A stretch of 64,000 nucleotides of DNA from JAXDAY01 sp034679345 (GTDB taxonomy: Bacteria > Eisenbacteria > RBG-16-71-46 > CAIMUX01 > VGJL01), in the NCBI GenBank assembly GCA_034679345.1, contig JAXDAY010000028.1, forward strand, positions 186,001 through 250,000, in the 5' to 3' direction. This document shows, in pieces, positions 31,748 to 40,849 of the stretch. The position numbers were made by a program, and so were the translations under genes. The number at the start of each line of letters is the position of its first letter. Position 1 is the first letter of the stretch. A model generated the notes under the pieces. It made no database searches. It worked only from the letters and a program-made list of their open reading frames with translations, and was not told where the DNA came from.

Positions 31748-33730
31748 TCAGGCGGCGCGGAGCCCGCGATTCGATCCGGTGGCCGGTCGGCCCCGACCGG
31801 CTCCTCCGCGCTCGGAAGGCAATAGATCCCCGCGGGGCACGACGCGCAGAGCCTCCTCGAGCGTCGATTCTCCCGCGAGCACGCGCCGCAACGCCTCGCC
31901 GACCAGGCTTCCGATCCGCTGGAGCACGCGCTCGTGCAGAAGGTCGCCCGAAACGCAGCCGGCGATCATCGCGGCCTCCTCGTCGGTCGGAATCCAGAGC
32001 TCGGAGACGACGACTCTTCCCAGGAAGGCGGTTCCGCCGCAGCGATCGCAACCCGATCCGCGCTTGAGGCCGGCGGGGAGTGGCGCGTCGCCGAACCAGT
32101 CGCGCGCCGCCGACGGGGAGGGCTCGTAGGGAATGGCGCAGTGGGGGCAGTTGCGTCGCATCAGCCGCTGGCCGAAGACCCCGGCCAGACCCGAGGCGAT
32201 GAGGTTCGCGTCCGTCCCCATCTCGTAGAGGCGATTGATCGAGTCGGTGGCGTTCGTCGCGCGCAGGGTCGCGAGAATGAGGGGCCCGTCCGCGCCGACG
32301 CCGAGGGCCAGATCGGCCGATTCCCCGCCGTCGAGATGGTCCATCAGGATGGCGTTCGGCTGGAGGGGAAGAAAGCTCCGGAGGTAGCGGGCATAGGTAT
32401 TGCCGATGGCCTGGTCGATCTGGACCTGTGTAATCCCGTCCTGCACGAAGACGATCGGATCCTCGATCGACATCACCCCGCGGCCCTTTCGCTGGAGATA
32501 CGCGGCGCAGGCGCGCAGAGTGCTTCTCTTCCCGCTCCCGGGAGGCCCCGCGATCAGGAAAAGCCCCGAGGCCGCATCGAGGGCCCTCTCCAGGCGACGC
32601 GAGGTCGCCTCGAGAAGTCCGACCTCCTCGAAGGCGCGGCTCGGCCGGCGGCGGTCGAGAAACCGCAGGTGCGCGGATTCTCCGAGCGGCCCCGGGACGA
32701 CGGTCAGACGGAGGCTCACCGGCCTGGAGTGGTCGCCCTCATCTGTCTGGACCACGAGGACTCCCTCTTGCGGCCGGCGAGTCTCGGCCGAATCGAGATG
32801 AGCCAGGCGTTTCAGCTCGAAGAGGATCCCCGCCAGACATTCCTGTGAGATTCCATGGCCGGGAATCGGGATGGAACCGCCCTCCGCGGCGGCATGCGCG
32901 AGGGTCCCCTGCTCCGTCGGCTCCAAGGTGAGCGCAGTCGCTGATCGCGAGGCCGCGACGGTCACGATCCGTCGCAGAATCTCGCGGCTTTCCGCACTCG
33001 GATCGGGGCCGGACGCGACGCGCGGCTCGGTCGCGGGATTCGGCTCGACCGCGGGGAGGATCCCCGTCGCCCTGCCGTAGAGGGCCGCGGCGAAGCGCTC
33101 GATCTCCTGGGGAGTGGCGAGGACGAGCCGCACCTTCAGTCCGCTGGATCGCTCGAGTTCGCGAGCGATGTCGCGCCGTGTCGGGTCGGCGATCGCGACG
33201 GTGATCTGCCTGCCCAGCCTTCCGACCGGGACGAGGTGATTGCGCAGCGCGAAGATTTCATTCACGTAGCGGACGAGTTCCGGCTCCGGTTGGAGATCGG
33301 CCAAGGGGACATACGGAATGTCGAAGTGCTCGGAGAGGGTCTCGGCCAGGCTCTCCGGCTCGATCGCCTTCTGCTCGAGGAGGATCTCGCCCAGGCGGCG
33401 CCCCCCGCGTTGCCGCTCGACCAGCGCAGTCAGGAGCTGCGCCTGGGAGATCCTCTTGCGGTGGACGAGCATCTCGCTCAAGCGCAGCCTCTTTCCCCAC
33501 CGGTCGAGGATCCGGTCGAGGCGCTCCTCGGCGAGAAAGCCCATGGCAACGCAAATCGCGCCAAGGGGTTCCCGCTCCGCAGGCGGCTGTCGTCTCTGGT
33601 GGTCGAGCGCTGCGGCCAGCTGGTCGGGGCGGAGGTGGCCGAGTCGGAGGAGGAGTTCACCCAGCCGCGTTGATCGCCCAATTGCAGTCTGCAAATGCTT
33701 GTGCCTCGTAGCGCGCGGCGTCTTGTCCAT
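31748..33730 (-). CDS. Orphan GspE/PilB-like ATPase with decayed motifs
   Basis: 660 residues from the ATG at 33728-33730, preceded by AAGGAG. The N-terminal 150 residues hold repeated MshEN-type segments (LGELLLRLGHLRPDQL and RRLGEILLEQKAIEPESL). The C-terminal half has the GspE order: Walker A GPPGSGKRST (395-404), Asp box SIEDPIVF, and a four-cysteine zinc site (C528, C531, C561, C564). The Walker B region is PNAILMDHLDGGESADL instead of the usual VGEIRD-type sequence, and the His box reads ATLRATNATD without its His. No other secretion or pilus gene is nearby. It may be a c-di-GMP-binding or regulatory relative, or a decaying ATPase. Confidence 0.8.
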   Translation of the reverse strand: MDKTPRATRHKHLQTAIGRSTRLGELLLRLGHLRPDQLAAALDHQRRQPPAEREPLGAICVAMGFLAEERLDRILDRWGKRLRLSEMLVHRKRISQAQLLTALVERQRGGRRLGEILLEQKAIEPESLAETLSEHFDIPYVPLADLQPEPELVRYVNEIFALRNHLVPVGRLGRQITVAIADPTRRDIARELERSSGLKVRLVLATPQEIERFAAALYGRATGILPAVEPNPATEPRVASGPDPSAESREILRRIVTVAASRSATALTLEPTEQGTLAHAAAEGGSIPIPGHGISQECLAGILFELKRLAHLDSAETRRPQEGVLVVQTDEGDHSRPVSLRLTVVPGPLGESAHLRFLDRRRPSRAFEEVGLLEATSRRLERALDAASGLFLIAGPPGSGKRSTLRACAAYLQRKGRGVMSIEDPIVFVQDGITQVQIDQAIGNTYARYLRSFLPLQPNAILMDHLDGGESADLALGVGADGPLILATLRATNATDSINRLYEMGTDANLIASGLAGVFGQRLMRRNCPHCAIPYEPSPSAARDWFGDAPLPAGLKRGSGCDRCGGTAFLGRVVVSELWIPTDEEAAMIAGCVSGDLLHERVLQRIGSLVGEALRRVLAGESTLEEALRVVPRGDLLPSERGGAGRGRPATGSNRGLRAA

Positions 33731-33836
33731 GGGTGGTCTCCTTCGCCACCTGAATATCGGCTGATTGGGGTTCGGACTGAACGCCGCGCTTGATCCTCCG
33801 TGGACGGGCGCGTCGCGACCTGCTAGAGAGGGGAGC

Positions 33837-35744
33837 ATGGCGGCGTCACCAGGCGGCGGATGGCGAGTCCCGGCGGTCTTCCTCCTCATGTCTCTGCCCA
33901 TGACGATCGGAGCGTTCGTCTCCACCGGGTGGTCGTGGGGATGGGATCACCTCAGCCGCGTGGGGCCGCTCTGGCCCGGCGTCCTGCTGCTGCTGGCAAT
34001 CGTTCTCTGGATCCCCTCGATGGGCGATCGCGCGCATCGAGCGGCCGCGGCGCTCGGGGAGGCGCTCGAACGCCGCCCCCGCGGTCTTCCGATCGCGATG
34101 GGGCTCGTATCCCTCGCGGTTTTCGCGGCGTTCCCCGTCGCGACGCGGCTATACGGCGACACCCGATACTATATCGACGACTACTCGCGCGAGTACCTCG
34201 GCGTCCACCTGCGCCGGATGCTGGATATCGGCTTCCAATCACGCGGAGCGGCGACCTTTGTCCTGCACGATCTCGTCGGACGCGCAAGCGGCCTCGGCTT
34301 CGAGCGTAGCTACATCTTCGTCTCGACGGTCTGCGGCGGGATCTTCGTCTACGCCCACACGCGCCTCGCCGCGACGCTCCCGGGCCTCCAGAGCTGGGGA
34401 CGAAGCGCGGCGCTTCTCCTCGGGCTCTTCGATGGAGCCAATCAGCTCTTCTTCGGGCATATCGAAAACTACACGGTCGTTCGCCTCTTCATGTGCCTCT
34501 TCCTGATGGATCTCGTGCGGGCTCTCGCCGATCCCGAAGGCTTGCGCATCCGGCCGCGCGCCTTGATCTGGCTCGCCTTGGCGCTTGTCTTCCACATTCA
34601 ATCGGCCGCCCTCGTGCCGACCGCGCTGGTCTGGATCGGCACGGTCCTCGCCGCGCGACGTCCCGCTCTGGGCAAGTGGATGCCCGCGCGCGCCGCGGTC
34701 TACGGCTCGATCATCGGCGTGGCGTGTGTCGCGCTCCTCTACGCTGCGGTGGGTTCCTACTGCTACGACTACATCTACTCCGGCGGACGCCCGGCGCCCC
34801 GCCAGATCTTTCTGCCCGTGACGACGGCTTGCGTCGGACTCCCCTACCTGAAGTACACGCTCTTCTCCGGGGCGCACTTCCTCGACCTCGCCGGATCGCT
34901 CGCGACGATCTCGTCCATGGCGATTCTATTCGCCCTGTGCGTCCTGCCGAGACCGGGCCGCCCGGGATCTCGCGCGTGGATCCTCTTGCCGTCGATTCTC
35001 TTCGCTCTCGTGCACAACTTCATTCTGAATCCGGCGATCGGCTTCCCCTACGACTGGGATCTGATGTGCCTGCTCTCGCCGCCGCTGCTGTACGCGGCCG
35101 TCTACGCGACCGTCGGAGCAAGGACCGCGCCGCGACGCTTCTTCTCCGGCGCGCTCCCCCTGGCCCTGGCCACGGCCACGGTTTTCGCGATCAATGCCGA
35201 CTCCGATCTCGTTCACCGCAGGATCGAGGACATGGGGATCTGGCTCCATCGAACCTATTACGGCGGAAGCCACTATCGTCTGAGCGCCAAGTCGAGCGCG
35301 ATCGCCGATCCGCTCGCGCAGCGGGAAGATCGCCTGCGCGTGCTGGAGCGCTTGCAGCCGCAAGTCTACCCGGATGACCGCGAAGTGGCCTTCCTCTGGG
35401 AGCGGCTGGCAACCCTGAGAATCGAGGCGGAGGACTATGCGGGGGCGTTGATCGCCTATCGCGCGGCCCTGACGGCCGAGCCCTCGAGGTGGGATCGGTT
35501 GAAGGCCGTGGGCTACCTGGAAACCGAGGTCGGCGACCGCCGTGAGGGGCTCCGGCATCTCGCCGCTTACCTCGCGAAGTCTCCGCGAGACGCCGAGGGG
35601 TATCTCCTCATGGGAGACGCCCTCGCCGGCGAGGGAGCGATCGCGGATGCGGCGCGGGCCTGGAGCCGATTCCTCGAGCTCGATCCCGATTCGCCCGACG
35701 CCGCGCGCGTGCGCCGGGATCTTCAGGCGATCGAATCGCCCTAG
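33837..35744 (+). CDS. Multi-spanning membrane protein with C-terminal TPR region
   Basis: 635 residues from the ATG at 33837 (GAGAGGGGAGC upstream). About ten hydrophobic segments fill residues 12-460. The loop after the second or third has YYIDDYSREYLGVHLRRM, and FGHIENYTVVRLFM follows later. This layout resembles GT-C-type glycosyltransferases and O-mannosyltransferase-like proteins, although I see no certain DxD or ExD motif. Residues 500-635 are helical repeats (YAGALIAYRAALTAEPSRWD, EGYLLMGDALAGEGAIADAA) typical of TPRs. It is divergent from the GspE-like gene and convergent with the M28 gene. Surface glycan or protein glycosylation is a guess. Confidence 0.75.
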   Translation: MAASPGGGWRVPAVFLLMSLPMTIGAFVSTGWSWGWDHLSRVGPLWPGVLLLLAIVLWIPSMGDRAHRAAAALGEALERRPRGLPIAMGLVSLAVFAAFPVATRLYGDTRYYIDDYSREYLGVHLRRMLDIGFQSRGAATFVLHDLVGRASGLGFERSYIFVSTVCGGIFVYAHTRLAATLPGLQSWGRSAALLLGLFDGANQLFFGHIENYTVVRLFMCLFLMDLVRALADPEGLRIRPRALIWLALALVFHIQSAALVPTALVWIGTVLAARRPALGKWMPARAAVYGSIIGVACVALLYAAVGSYCYDYIYSGGRPAPRQIFLPVTTACVGLPYLKYTLFSGAHFLDLAGSLATISSMAILFALCVLPRPGRPGSRAWILLPSILFALVHNFILNPAIGFPYDWDLMCLLSPPLLYAAVYATVGARTAPRRFFSGALPLALATATVFAINADSDLVHRRIEDMGIWLHRTYYGGSHYRLSAKSSAIADPLAQREDRLRVLERLQPQVYPDDREVAFLWERLATLRIEAEDYAGALIAYRAALTAEPSRWDRLKAVGYLETEVGDRREGLRHLAAYLAKSPRDAEGYLLMGDALAGEGAIADAARAWSRFLELDPDSPDAARVRRDLQAIESP

Positions 35745-35768
35745 GCGATCCCGCCCCCGGCCCGCGCG

Positions 35769-38330
35769 TCAGCGAACGAGCGTCAGGGGCCGAGTCTCGC
35801 TTCGTCCGTTCACGAAGACCCGAAGCCAGTAGACGCCCGCCGGCGCGAGACGGCCGGCCGCGTCCCTTCCGTCCCAGACGAGGGAGCGATCGCCGGGGCC
35901 CAGACGCTCCCCGTCGATGAGACCACGCACGCGACGACCCGCGGCATCGAAGATGGTGGCCCAGGTCTCGCCAGTCGCGCCCAGACGGAATCGGATCGAA
36001 GCCGCCGACGGGGATGGGTTGGGACTGATCTCGACGGAGGAGAGGACCGCCGGAGCGGCCCAATCGCCTTCCGGCGCGCCGGCGGGCTCGAGGGTGCCGT
36101 CGAGCGAGATGTCATCGATGTACCATCCGCGGAGCCGGACCCCCTCGTCGCTGCCGAACCAGAATCTCACCCTGATCGACGCCCCGAGGTAGGACGCCAG
36201 GTCGATGACCGCCTCCCTCCAGCTCGCGCCCGCGCCGCCGAAGCCGCCCTGCCCGTCGAGCGGGTTACAGCCGCCCTGCAAATCACCCGGGTAGCCGCCG
36301 ATCGGATCGACGGGCGCCCAGGTCGCCCCGCCGTCGGTGGACACCTGTACATTTCCGCCGTCGTAAGCCGCCTCGATATTGAACCAGTGCCAGAAGCGGA
36401 GGCGGGCCGACTCGTAGAAGCGCAGGTCGAGCGGGGGCAGATCGAGCCTGTAGTCGGCGCAGTTATCGTAGTTGGCGTTCAGCTTCGTCCCCCAGACTTT
36501 GGCGCCCGAGTGCGCGCCGACCGTCGCATCGCTCCCCCACTCCCATCCCGTATTCGCGACGAGATCATCCGCGCCGCTCTCGAAGTCGAGGATCGTCTTC
36601 AGGTCGAAGTCGACGCCGGAGACGAGCTCGCCCGCGGAGACCTCGAGCGTCCGCGCGGAGGGCATGCGTCCCTCGAAGTTCGCGCTGACGACGATCGCGC
36701 CCGGATCGACGGGCTCCAGCTCGTAGCCTCCGTCGGCGGCGACCATGGCCACAGGCTGCTGCCCTTCGACGAAGACGCGGGCGCCGGCCGGGTTGCCGCC
36801 GCCGTACAGGCGGACCACCCCTGCGAGCGCGGCCGGATCGACCGGAGCCAGCGGGATCGTCACATGCGTCACGCCGCCTTCGACGACGAGCGCCTGTACC
36901 TCGGAGTCCTCGTACCACGCCGCTGTCGCCCGCAGCGTGTAGGTCCCGGGCAGAAGATCGGGTAGGACGAAATCTCCCTGCGGCCCCGAGAAGACCGGCG
37001 GGTACTCCGTTCCCAGGATCTCGATGGCGATGCCGGAATCGTCGCCCGAATCCGTGCGGTCGGCGGTTCCCTCGATCGATCCGAGATCGGCCTGAAGCCC
37101 GGCGAGCTGCGCTCCGGCCACGGTGACCGCCAGAACCATCCGCCGCTGCTGCGTCGGGACGATGTTCGCCAGGACATCGCAGGTCTGGTGATAGCAGGGG
37201 TAGTCGTCCCAGTCGTAGTCGATCGCGAGGATCGCGGGGAATCCGTGATCGTCGAAGGGGACATGGTCGCTCCCGAAGCCGTCGTTCGGATAGCGGTAGA
37301 CGCCCATGTCGGTGTAAAGGAGGGCCACCTCCTCGAGCCGATCCATCAAAGCGACCGAAGCCGGGTTGCTCGGGAATCCCTCGATCCAGAGATCGGGAGC
37401 GCCGGCGCGATCGTAGCCGACCATATCCATGTTGAGCACGCCGCGCAGATCCCAGTTCTCGGCATCGGCGATCGCCGCGAGGTGATCGCTGCCGACGAGC
37501 CCCTGCTCCTCCGCCGTGAACAGGACGAAGTAGATCGTCGACTCGGTGCGCAGGGGGGCCAGGAGGCGGGCCGCCTCGAGCACGCCCACGGAGCCCGATC
37601 CATTGTCCTCAGCGCCCGGCGCCAGGTTCTGCGGGTCCGGCGATCGCGAGTCGAGGTGGCCGCAGATCATGTAGATCCGGTCCGGATAGAGCGTCCCGGT
37701 CTTGACGCCGATGACGTTACGGATCGAGTAGCCATTGTAGGAGAAACTGTCGAAGTAGGCTTCGTCGAGGCCAAACTCGACGAACCGGTCGAGCGCGTAT
37801 TGCGAGGCGGCCTGCATCCCTGAAGTGTTGTAGTAGCGCGTTTGAATATCGATCGAGATCGCGCCGAGATCGTCCATCATTTGATCGACGCTGACCGCGT
37901 TGGCGAGGCTCTGATGAAGCGGGTCGAGCCGAAGCGAAACGGCGTCCCCAGGAGGGAGGGAACGCAGCGGCGCGGAGGGTCGGGCGCGCGGCTCGCTCAA
38001 TCGCACTCCCGCTTCCACCAGCCGTCGCTTCGTGCTCGCATCAAGCCAGATCAAAGCCCAGTCGACGTCGCGATGAAGGATCGCTCCCTCGGCGAGAGGA
38101 CTCAGCGCGGCGTCGATCGCGCTCAGGGAGCCGTCGCGCAGAAGCTCCTCCCAGGCATCGCGCAGGGCCGGGTGGGAGCGACGGTCGATCTCATAGACGG
38201 CTCCTCCGCTCCCGGGGGGCGTCGAGAGCTCGCGCTGCGCAGCCGGGCCTTGCCGGCCGTGCGACTGACCGGCTAGCAGCGCGAGAGCGAGGGCGAAGAG
38301 GAGACCGTGCGACGACGAAGCTCGAAACAT
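35769..38330 (-). CDS. Secreted M28-family zinc aminopeptidase with C-terminal tag
   Basis: 853 residues from the ATG at 38328-38330, which follows GGGAGGTCTC. A signal peptide spans residues 1-25. The M28 catalytic domain (about 145-440) shows the five zinc-ligand positions and the catalytic Glu: H225 in CGHLDS, D242 in AEDNGSG, E274/E275 in TAEEQG, an Asp in NMDMVGYD, and a late His in CYHQTCD. Two Ig-like carboxypeptidase-regulatory modules follow (VTIPLAPVDPAALAGVVRLY), then a MAM/jelly-roll-like domain (LRFWHWFNIEAAYDGGNVQV). The FlgD-Ig-like tag runs from SPNPSPSAASIRF to AGVYWLRVFV. It should act outside the cell on peptides. Confidence 0.88.
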   Translation of the reverse strand: MFRASSSHGLLFALALALLAGQSHGRQGPAAQRELSTPPGSGGAVYEIDRRSHPALRDAWEELLRDGSLSAIDAALSPLAEGAILHRDVDWALIWLDASTKRRLVEAGVRLSEPRARPSAPLRSLPPGDAVSLRLDPLHQSLANAVSVDQMMDDLGAISIDIQTRYYNTSGMQAASQYALDRFVEFGLDEAYFDSFSYNGYSIRNVIGVKTGTLYPDRIYMICGHLDSRSPDPQNLAPGAEDNGSGSVGVLEAARLLAPLRTESTIYFVLFTAEEQGLVGSDHLAAIADAENWDLRGVLNMDMVGYDRAGAPDLWIEGFPSNPASVALMDRLEEVALLYTDMGVYRYPNDGFGSDHVPFDDHGFPAILAIDYDWDDYPCYHQTCDVLANIVPTQQRRMVLAVTVAGAQLAGLQADLGSIEGTADRTDSGDDSGIAIEILGTEYPPVFSGPQGDFVLPDLLPGTYTLRATAAWYEDSEVQALVVEGGVTHVTIPLAPVDPAALAGVVRLYGGGNPAGARVFVEGQQPVAMVAADGGYELEPVDPGAIVVSANFEGRMPSARTLEVSAGELVSGVDFDLKTILDFESGADDLVANTGWEWGSDATVGAHSGAKVWGTKLNANYDNCADYRLDLPPLDLRFYESARLRFWHWFNIEAAYDGGNVQVSTDGGATWAPVDPIGGYPGDLQGGCNPLDGQGGFGGAGASWREAVIDLASYLGASIRVRFWFGSDEGVRLRGWYIDDISLDGTLEPAGAPEGDWAAPAVLSSVEISPNPSPSAASIRFRLGATGETWATIFDAAGRRVRGLIDGERLGPGDRSLVWDGRDAAGRLAPAGVYWLRVFVNGRSETRPLTLVR

Positions 38331-38380
38331 GAGACCTCCCGGAGTGGGTGGCGAGCTGGGAGCCTTGGGAGAACCCACTG

Positions 38381-38410
38381 ATTCTACATCATCTGGGTGC
38401 GAATCGACAG
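38381..38410 (-). promoter_or_regulatory. Possible promoter of the M28 peptidase gene
   Basis: Minus strand: -10 TAGAAT (38381-38386) with an 18-bp spacer to a weak -35, CTGTCG (38405-38410), 50 bases before the ATG. The -10 is good and the -35 poor. Confidence 0.3.
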
Positions 38411-38481
38411 GGGGGTGGCCGCAGGTCGCCCCGCAGGAGGCGCCGGCCGCCGTGCGACAGGCGCCCCCTGCGCAGTCGGAT

Positions 38482-39600
38482 CTACCTGAGCTTGTTGGGA
38501 TTCAGCCCCTGCAGCTCCCTCGGGACGAAGAGGCCATCCCTGCGGACGAGCTTTCCGTCGAACCAGATCTCGCCGCCGCCCTTCTCGGGCCGCTGGATGT
38601 GCACGAGGTCCCAGTGGATCGAGGAGCGATTGCCGTTGAAGCAATCGTCGTAGGCGTTGCCCAGCGCCATGTGGAGGCTCCCCGCGATCTTCTCATCGAA
38701 GAGCGCGTCGAGCATGGCGTCGGTGACGTAGGGGTTGAAGCCCAAGGCGAACTCCCCGACGAATCGCGAGCCGGCGTCGCGATCGAGGATCGCGTTCAGC
38801 TTCTCCGTGTTCGCGCCGGCGTCGGCCTTGACCACCTTCCCGTTCTTGAAGGTGAGATTGATCTCGTCGAAGACCGTCCCCTCGAACAAGGCGGGGGTAT
38901 TGAACCGGATCGTCCCGTTGATGCTGTTCTTGACGGGGGCCGTGTAGCACTCCCCGTCGGGGATGTTGAGCTTCCCGTCGCACTTGATCGACTTGAGCCC
39001 TTCGATGGAGAGCTTGAGATCGGTCCCCGGCGCCTTGATGGCGACGTCGTTCGTCGCGTCCATCAAATCCTTCAATGGGTCCATCGCCTTGGACATCTTC
39101 GCGTAGTCGAGAGTGCAGACATCGAAGTAGAAATCTTCGAAGGCGTGCAGCGGCTTCTTCGCGTTCTGCGCCATCGAGTCGTTCGGCCAGCGCATGACGC
39201 ACCAGCGCGTCTTCGGCACGCGAACCTTGAAATGGACCGGCGTGGCGTAGTGCTTGCTGAAGAGCTGCTGCTGCTGCGATGGGACATCGCCCAGTTCCAT
39301 CGAGTTCGTGCTGCACCGGATCCCGATGTAGCACTGCATGTCCTTCATCCGGAAGAGATCGTACTTCGCCTGCGCCTTGATCTGCTCCTCATCGGCGTCG
39401 AGGAGGAAGCGGCGGTTCAACCGGTCGTGCCGGAAGTTGTAGAAGACCAGCGCCCCCTTCTTCGTAGCGAGGTGAATGATCTCATGCGCCAGATCGAGAG
39501 CGTCGAAGCCGTTGCATTCGACGAGGAGCTTCTCCCCCTTCTCGACCGCGCATGAGTAGTTGACCAGGAGATTCGCGAGTTTCGTGATTCTGGGATCCAC
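38482..39600 (-). CDS. M29-family metallo-aminopeptidase
   Basis: 372 residues from the GTG at 39598-39600, preceded by GGAAGGAGGGG. This length fits the thermophilic aminopeptidase (M29/AmpS) family. Recognisable stretches are LVNYSCAVEKGEKLLVECNG near the start, then FEGTVFDEINLTFKNGKV, GEFALGFNPYV, SLHMALGNAYDDCFNGN, and SSIHWDLVHIQ. The Glu, His and Asp zinc ligands of the family fall in the last four. There is no signal peptide, so it is cytosolic. The open frame extends upstream but without sense. It may be monocistronic: a promoter is visible at 39663-39692. Confidence 0.88.
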   Translation of the reverse strand: MDPRITKLANLLVNYSCAVEKGEKLLVECNGFDALDLAHEIIHLATKKGALVFYNFRHDRLNRRFLLDADEEQIKAQAKYDLFRMKDMQCYIGIRCSTNSMELGDVPSQQQQLFSKHYATPVHFKVRVPKTRWCVMRWPNDSMAQNAKKPLHAFEDFYFDVCTLDYAKMSKAMDPLKDLMDATNDVAIKAPGTDLKLSIEGLKSIKCDGKLNIPDGECYTAPVKNSINGTIRFNTPALFEGTVFDEINLTFKNGKVVKADAGANTEKLNAILDRDAGSRFVGEFALGFNPYVTDAMLDALFDEKIAGSLHMALGNAYDDCFNGNRSSIHWDLVHIQRPEKGGGEIWFDGKLVRRDGLFVPRELQGLNPNKLR

Positions 39601-39662
39601 CGCACCCCTCCTTCCGTATGTCCCGCCCGGGGCCGGGATAACGTCCCAGGCCCGCCGCCGAG

Positions 39663-39692
39663 ATTCTAGCCCCTGGAAAGATCGACGCTCAA
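39663..39692 (-). promoter_or_regulatory. Promoter of the M29 aminopeptidase gene
   Basis: Minus strand: -35 TTGAGC (39687-39692, overlapping the stop of the upstream glycosyltransferase), an 18-bp spacer, and -10 TAGAAT (39663-39668). The GTG start is about 60 bases downstream. Confidence 0.45.
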
Positions 39693-40849
39693 CGCCCGCC
39701 CCCCGCGGTAGCCGAGATCGCCTCATCGTAGACCTCGGCCATGCGGACCGCCTGCCTGGCGACGTCGTACTCGGCTTCCACGTGCGCCCGGCCTTCCCGG
39801 CCCATCGCCTCCCATCGTCCAGGGTGCGCGAGCAGCTCCTCGATGTTCGCCGCCAGCGCGTCGACGTCCCTCTCGGGCGACAGCAGCGCCGATCGCCCCG
39901 GGAGGGTGACCTCGGGGATGTCGCAGTGCATCGTGGCGACGATCGGAAGCCCCGCGGCTTGGGCATCGAGCAGGCAGACCGGCGCTCCCCCTTCGCAGTC
40001 GCCGTCGGAGGCGGTGATGCTGGGCGCAAGGAGGAAGTCGGCCCTCTCGAGTTCCCTCAGATAGCTTGGGAAGTCGCAGTAGCCGGCGATCTCGACTCGC
40101 CCCGCCAGGTCGGGACGGCGGACCCGCGCCTCGATCTCCTCGCGCAGCGGGCCGTCGCCCACCAGGCGAAGGCGAAGGCCGGGCCAGCGCGGCAGCAATC
40201 GCGCGACGGCCTCGAGCGCGACGGGGATCCCTTTCTTCTCGCGGAAGCTCGCGGCGATGAGCCCGACGAACTCCGCTGCCGCGCGCGACCGCGGCGGACG
40301 AATCGGGATTCGGTCGAGGTCGACGCCCAGGTGGACGACCCGGACCCTCTCGGGCGGACAGCCGATGCCGACCAGCGTGCGCGCCATGTGTGAACCCTCG
40401 GCGATGAAGAGGTCTCCCTCCGCGAAGAGCCGTTTGTACAATGCCCGCCAGTACCTGCGGCGCGGGAGCATGGAAGCGTCCCGCCCATAGAAAGATGTGA
40501 TGTGCGGGACGCCGAGCGCCCGTCTCAGATGAACCGTGCGCGCTCCCTCCCATCCTTGGTGCGCGTGAACCAGGACGATCCCTTCCCGGCGCGCCGCCTC
40601 GATGTAGGGACCGGCGGGAAAGCGGCCGAGGAGGTACTTCTCGAACGCGAAGCGCGCCCGGCCCGGAATCCCGCGGCCGGCCGAGAAATCGTGGACCGGC
40701 TGGAAGGGGAAGACCTCCCGATTCTCCGACGCCTGCGTCATGACGACCGAGCGATAGCTCGGATTGTGCAGGAGCTGCGAATGAATCCACGAGCCCGTGA
40801 GGAATAGGTACGGCGTCACGAGATGGGCGACCGATGGACGATCGCTCAT
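39689..40849 (-). CDS. GT4-family glycosyltransferase
   Basis: A 386-residue GT-B enzyme. The N-terminal Rossmann half includes LVTPYLFLTGSWIHSQLL and HAHQGWEGARTVHL. The C-terminal nucleotide-sugar half has FVGLIAASFREKKGIPVALE, LRLVGDGPLREEIEARV, and the EX7E-like EGGAPVCLLDAQAAGLPIVA. It transfers a sugar from an activated donor, presumably in surface polysaccharide assembly. Its ATG overlaps the stop of the upstream glycosyltransferase by 4 bp (ATGA), so the two are co-translated. Confidence 0.88.
   Translation of the reverse strand: MSDRPSVAHLVTPYLFLTGSWIHSQLLHNPSYRSVVMTQASENREVFPFQPVHDFSAGRGIPGRARFAFEKYLLGRFPAGPYIEAARREGIVLVHAHQGWEGARTVHLRRALGVPHITSFYGRDASMLPRRRYWRALYKRLFAEGDLFIAEGSHMARTLVGIGCPPERVRVVHLGVDLDRIPIRPPRSRAAAEFVGLIAASFREKKGIPVALEAVARLLPRWPGLRLRLVGDGPLREEIEARVRRPDLAGRVEIAGYCDFPSYLRELERADFLLAPSITASDGDCEGGAPVCLLDAQAAGLPIVATMHCDIPEVTLPGRSALLSPERDVDALAANIEELLAHPGRWEAMGREGRAHVEAEYDVARQAVRMAEVYDEAISATAGGGR

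Noticed and set aside
35730..35748. ATCGCC-CTA-GGCGAT dyad at the end of the TPR membrane protein gene
   Set aside because: Loop of 3 bases and a 6-bp stem overlapping the stop codon; could be chance in GC-rich DNA.
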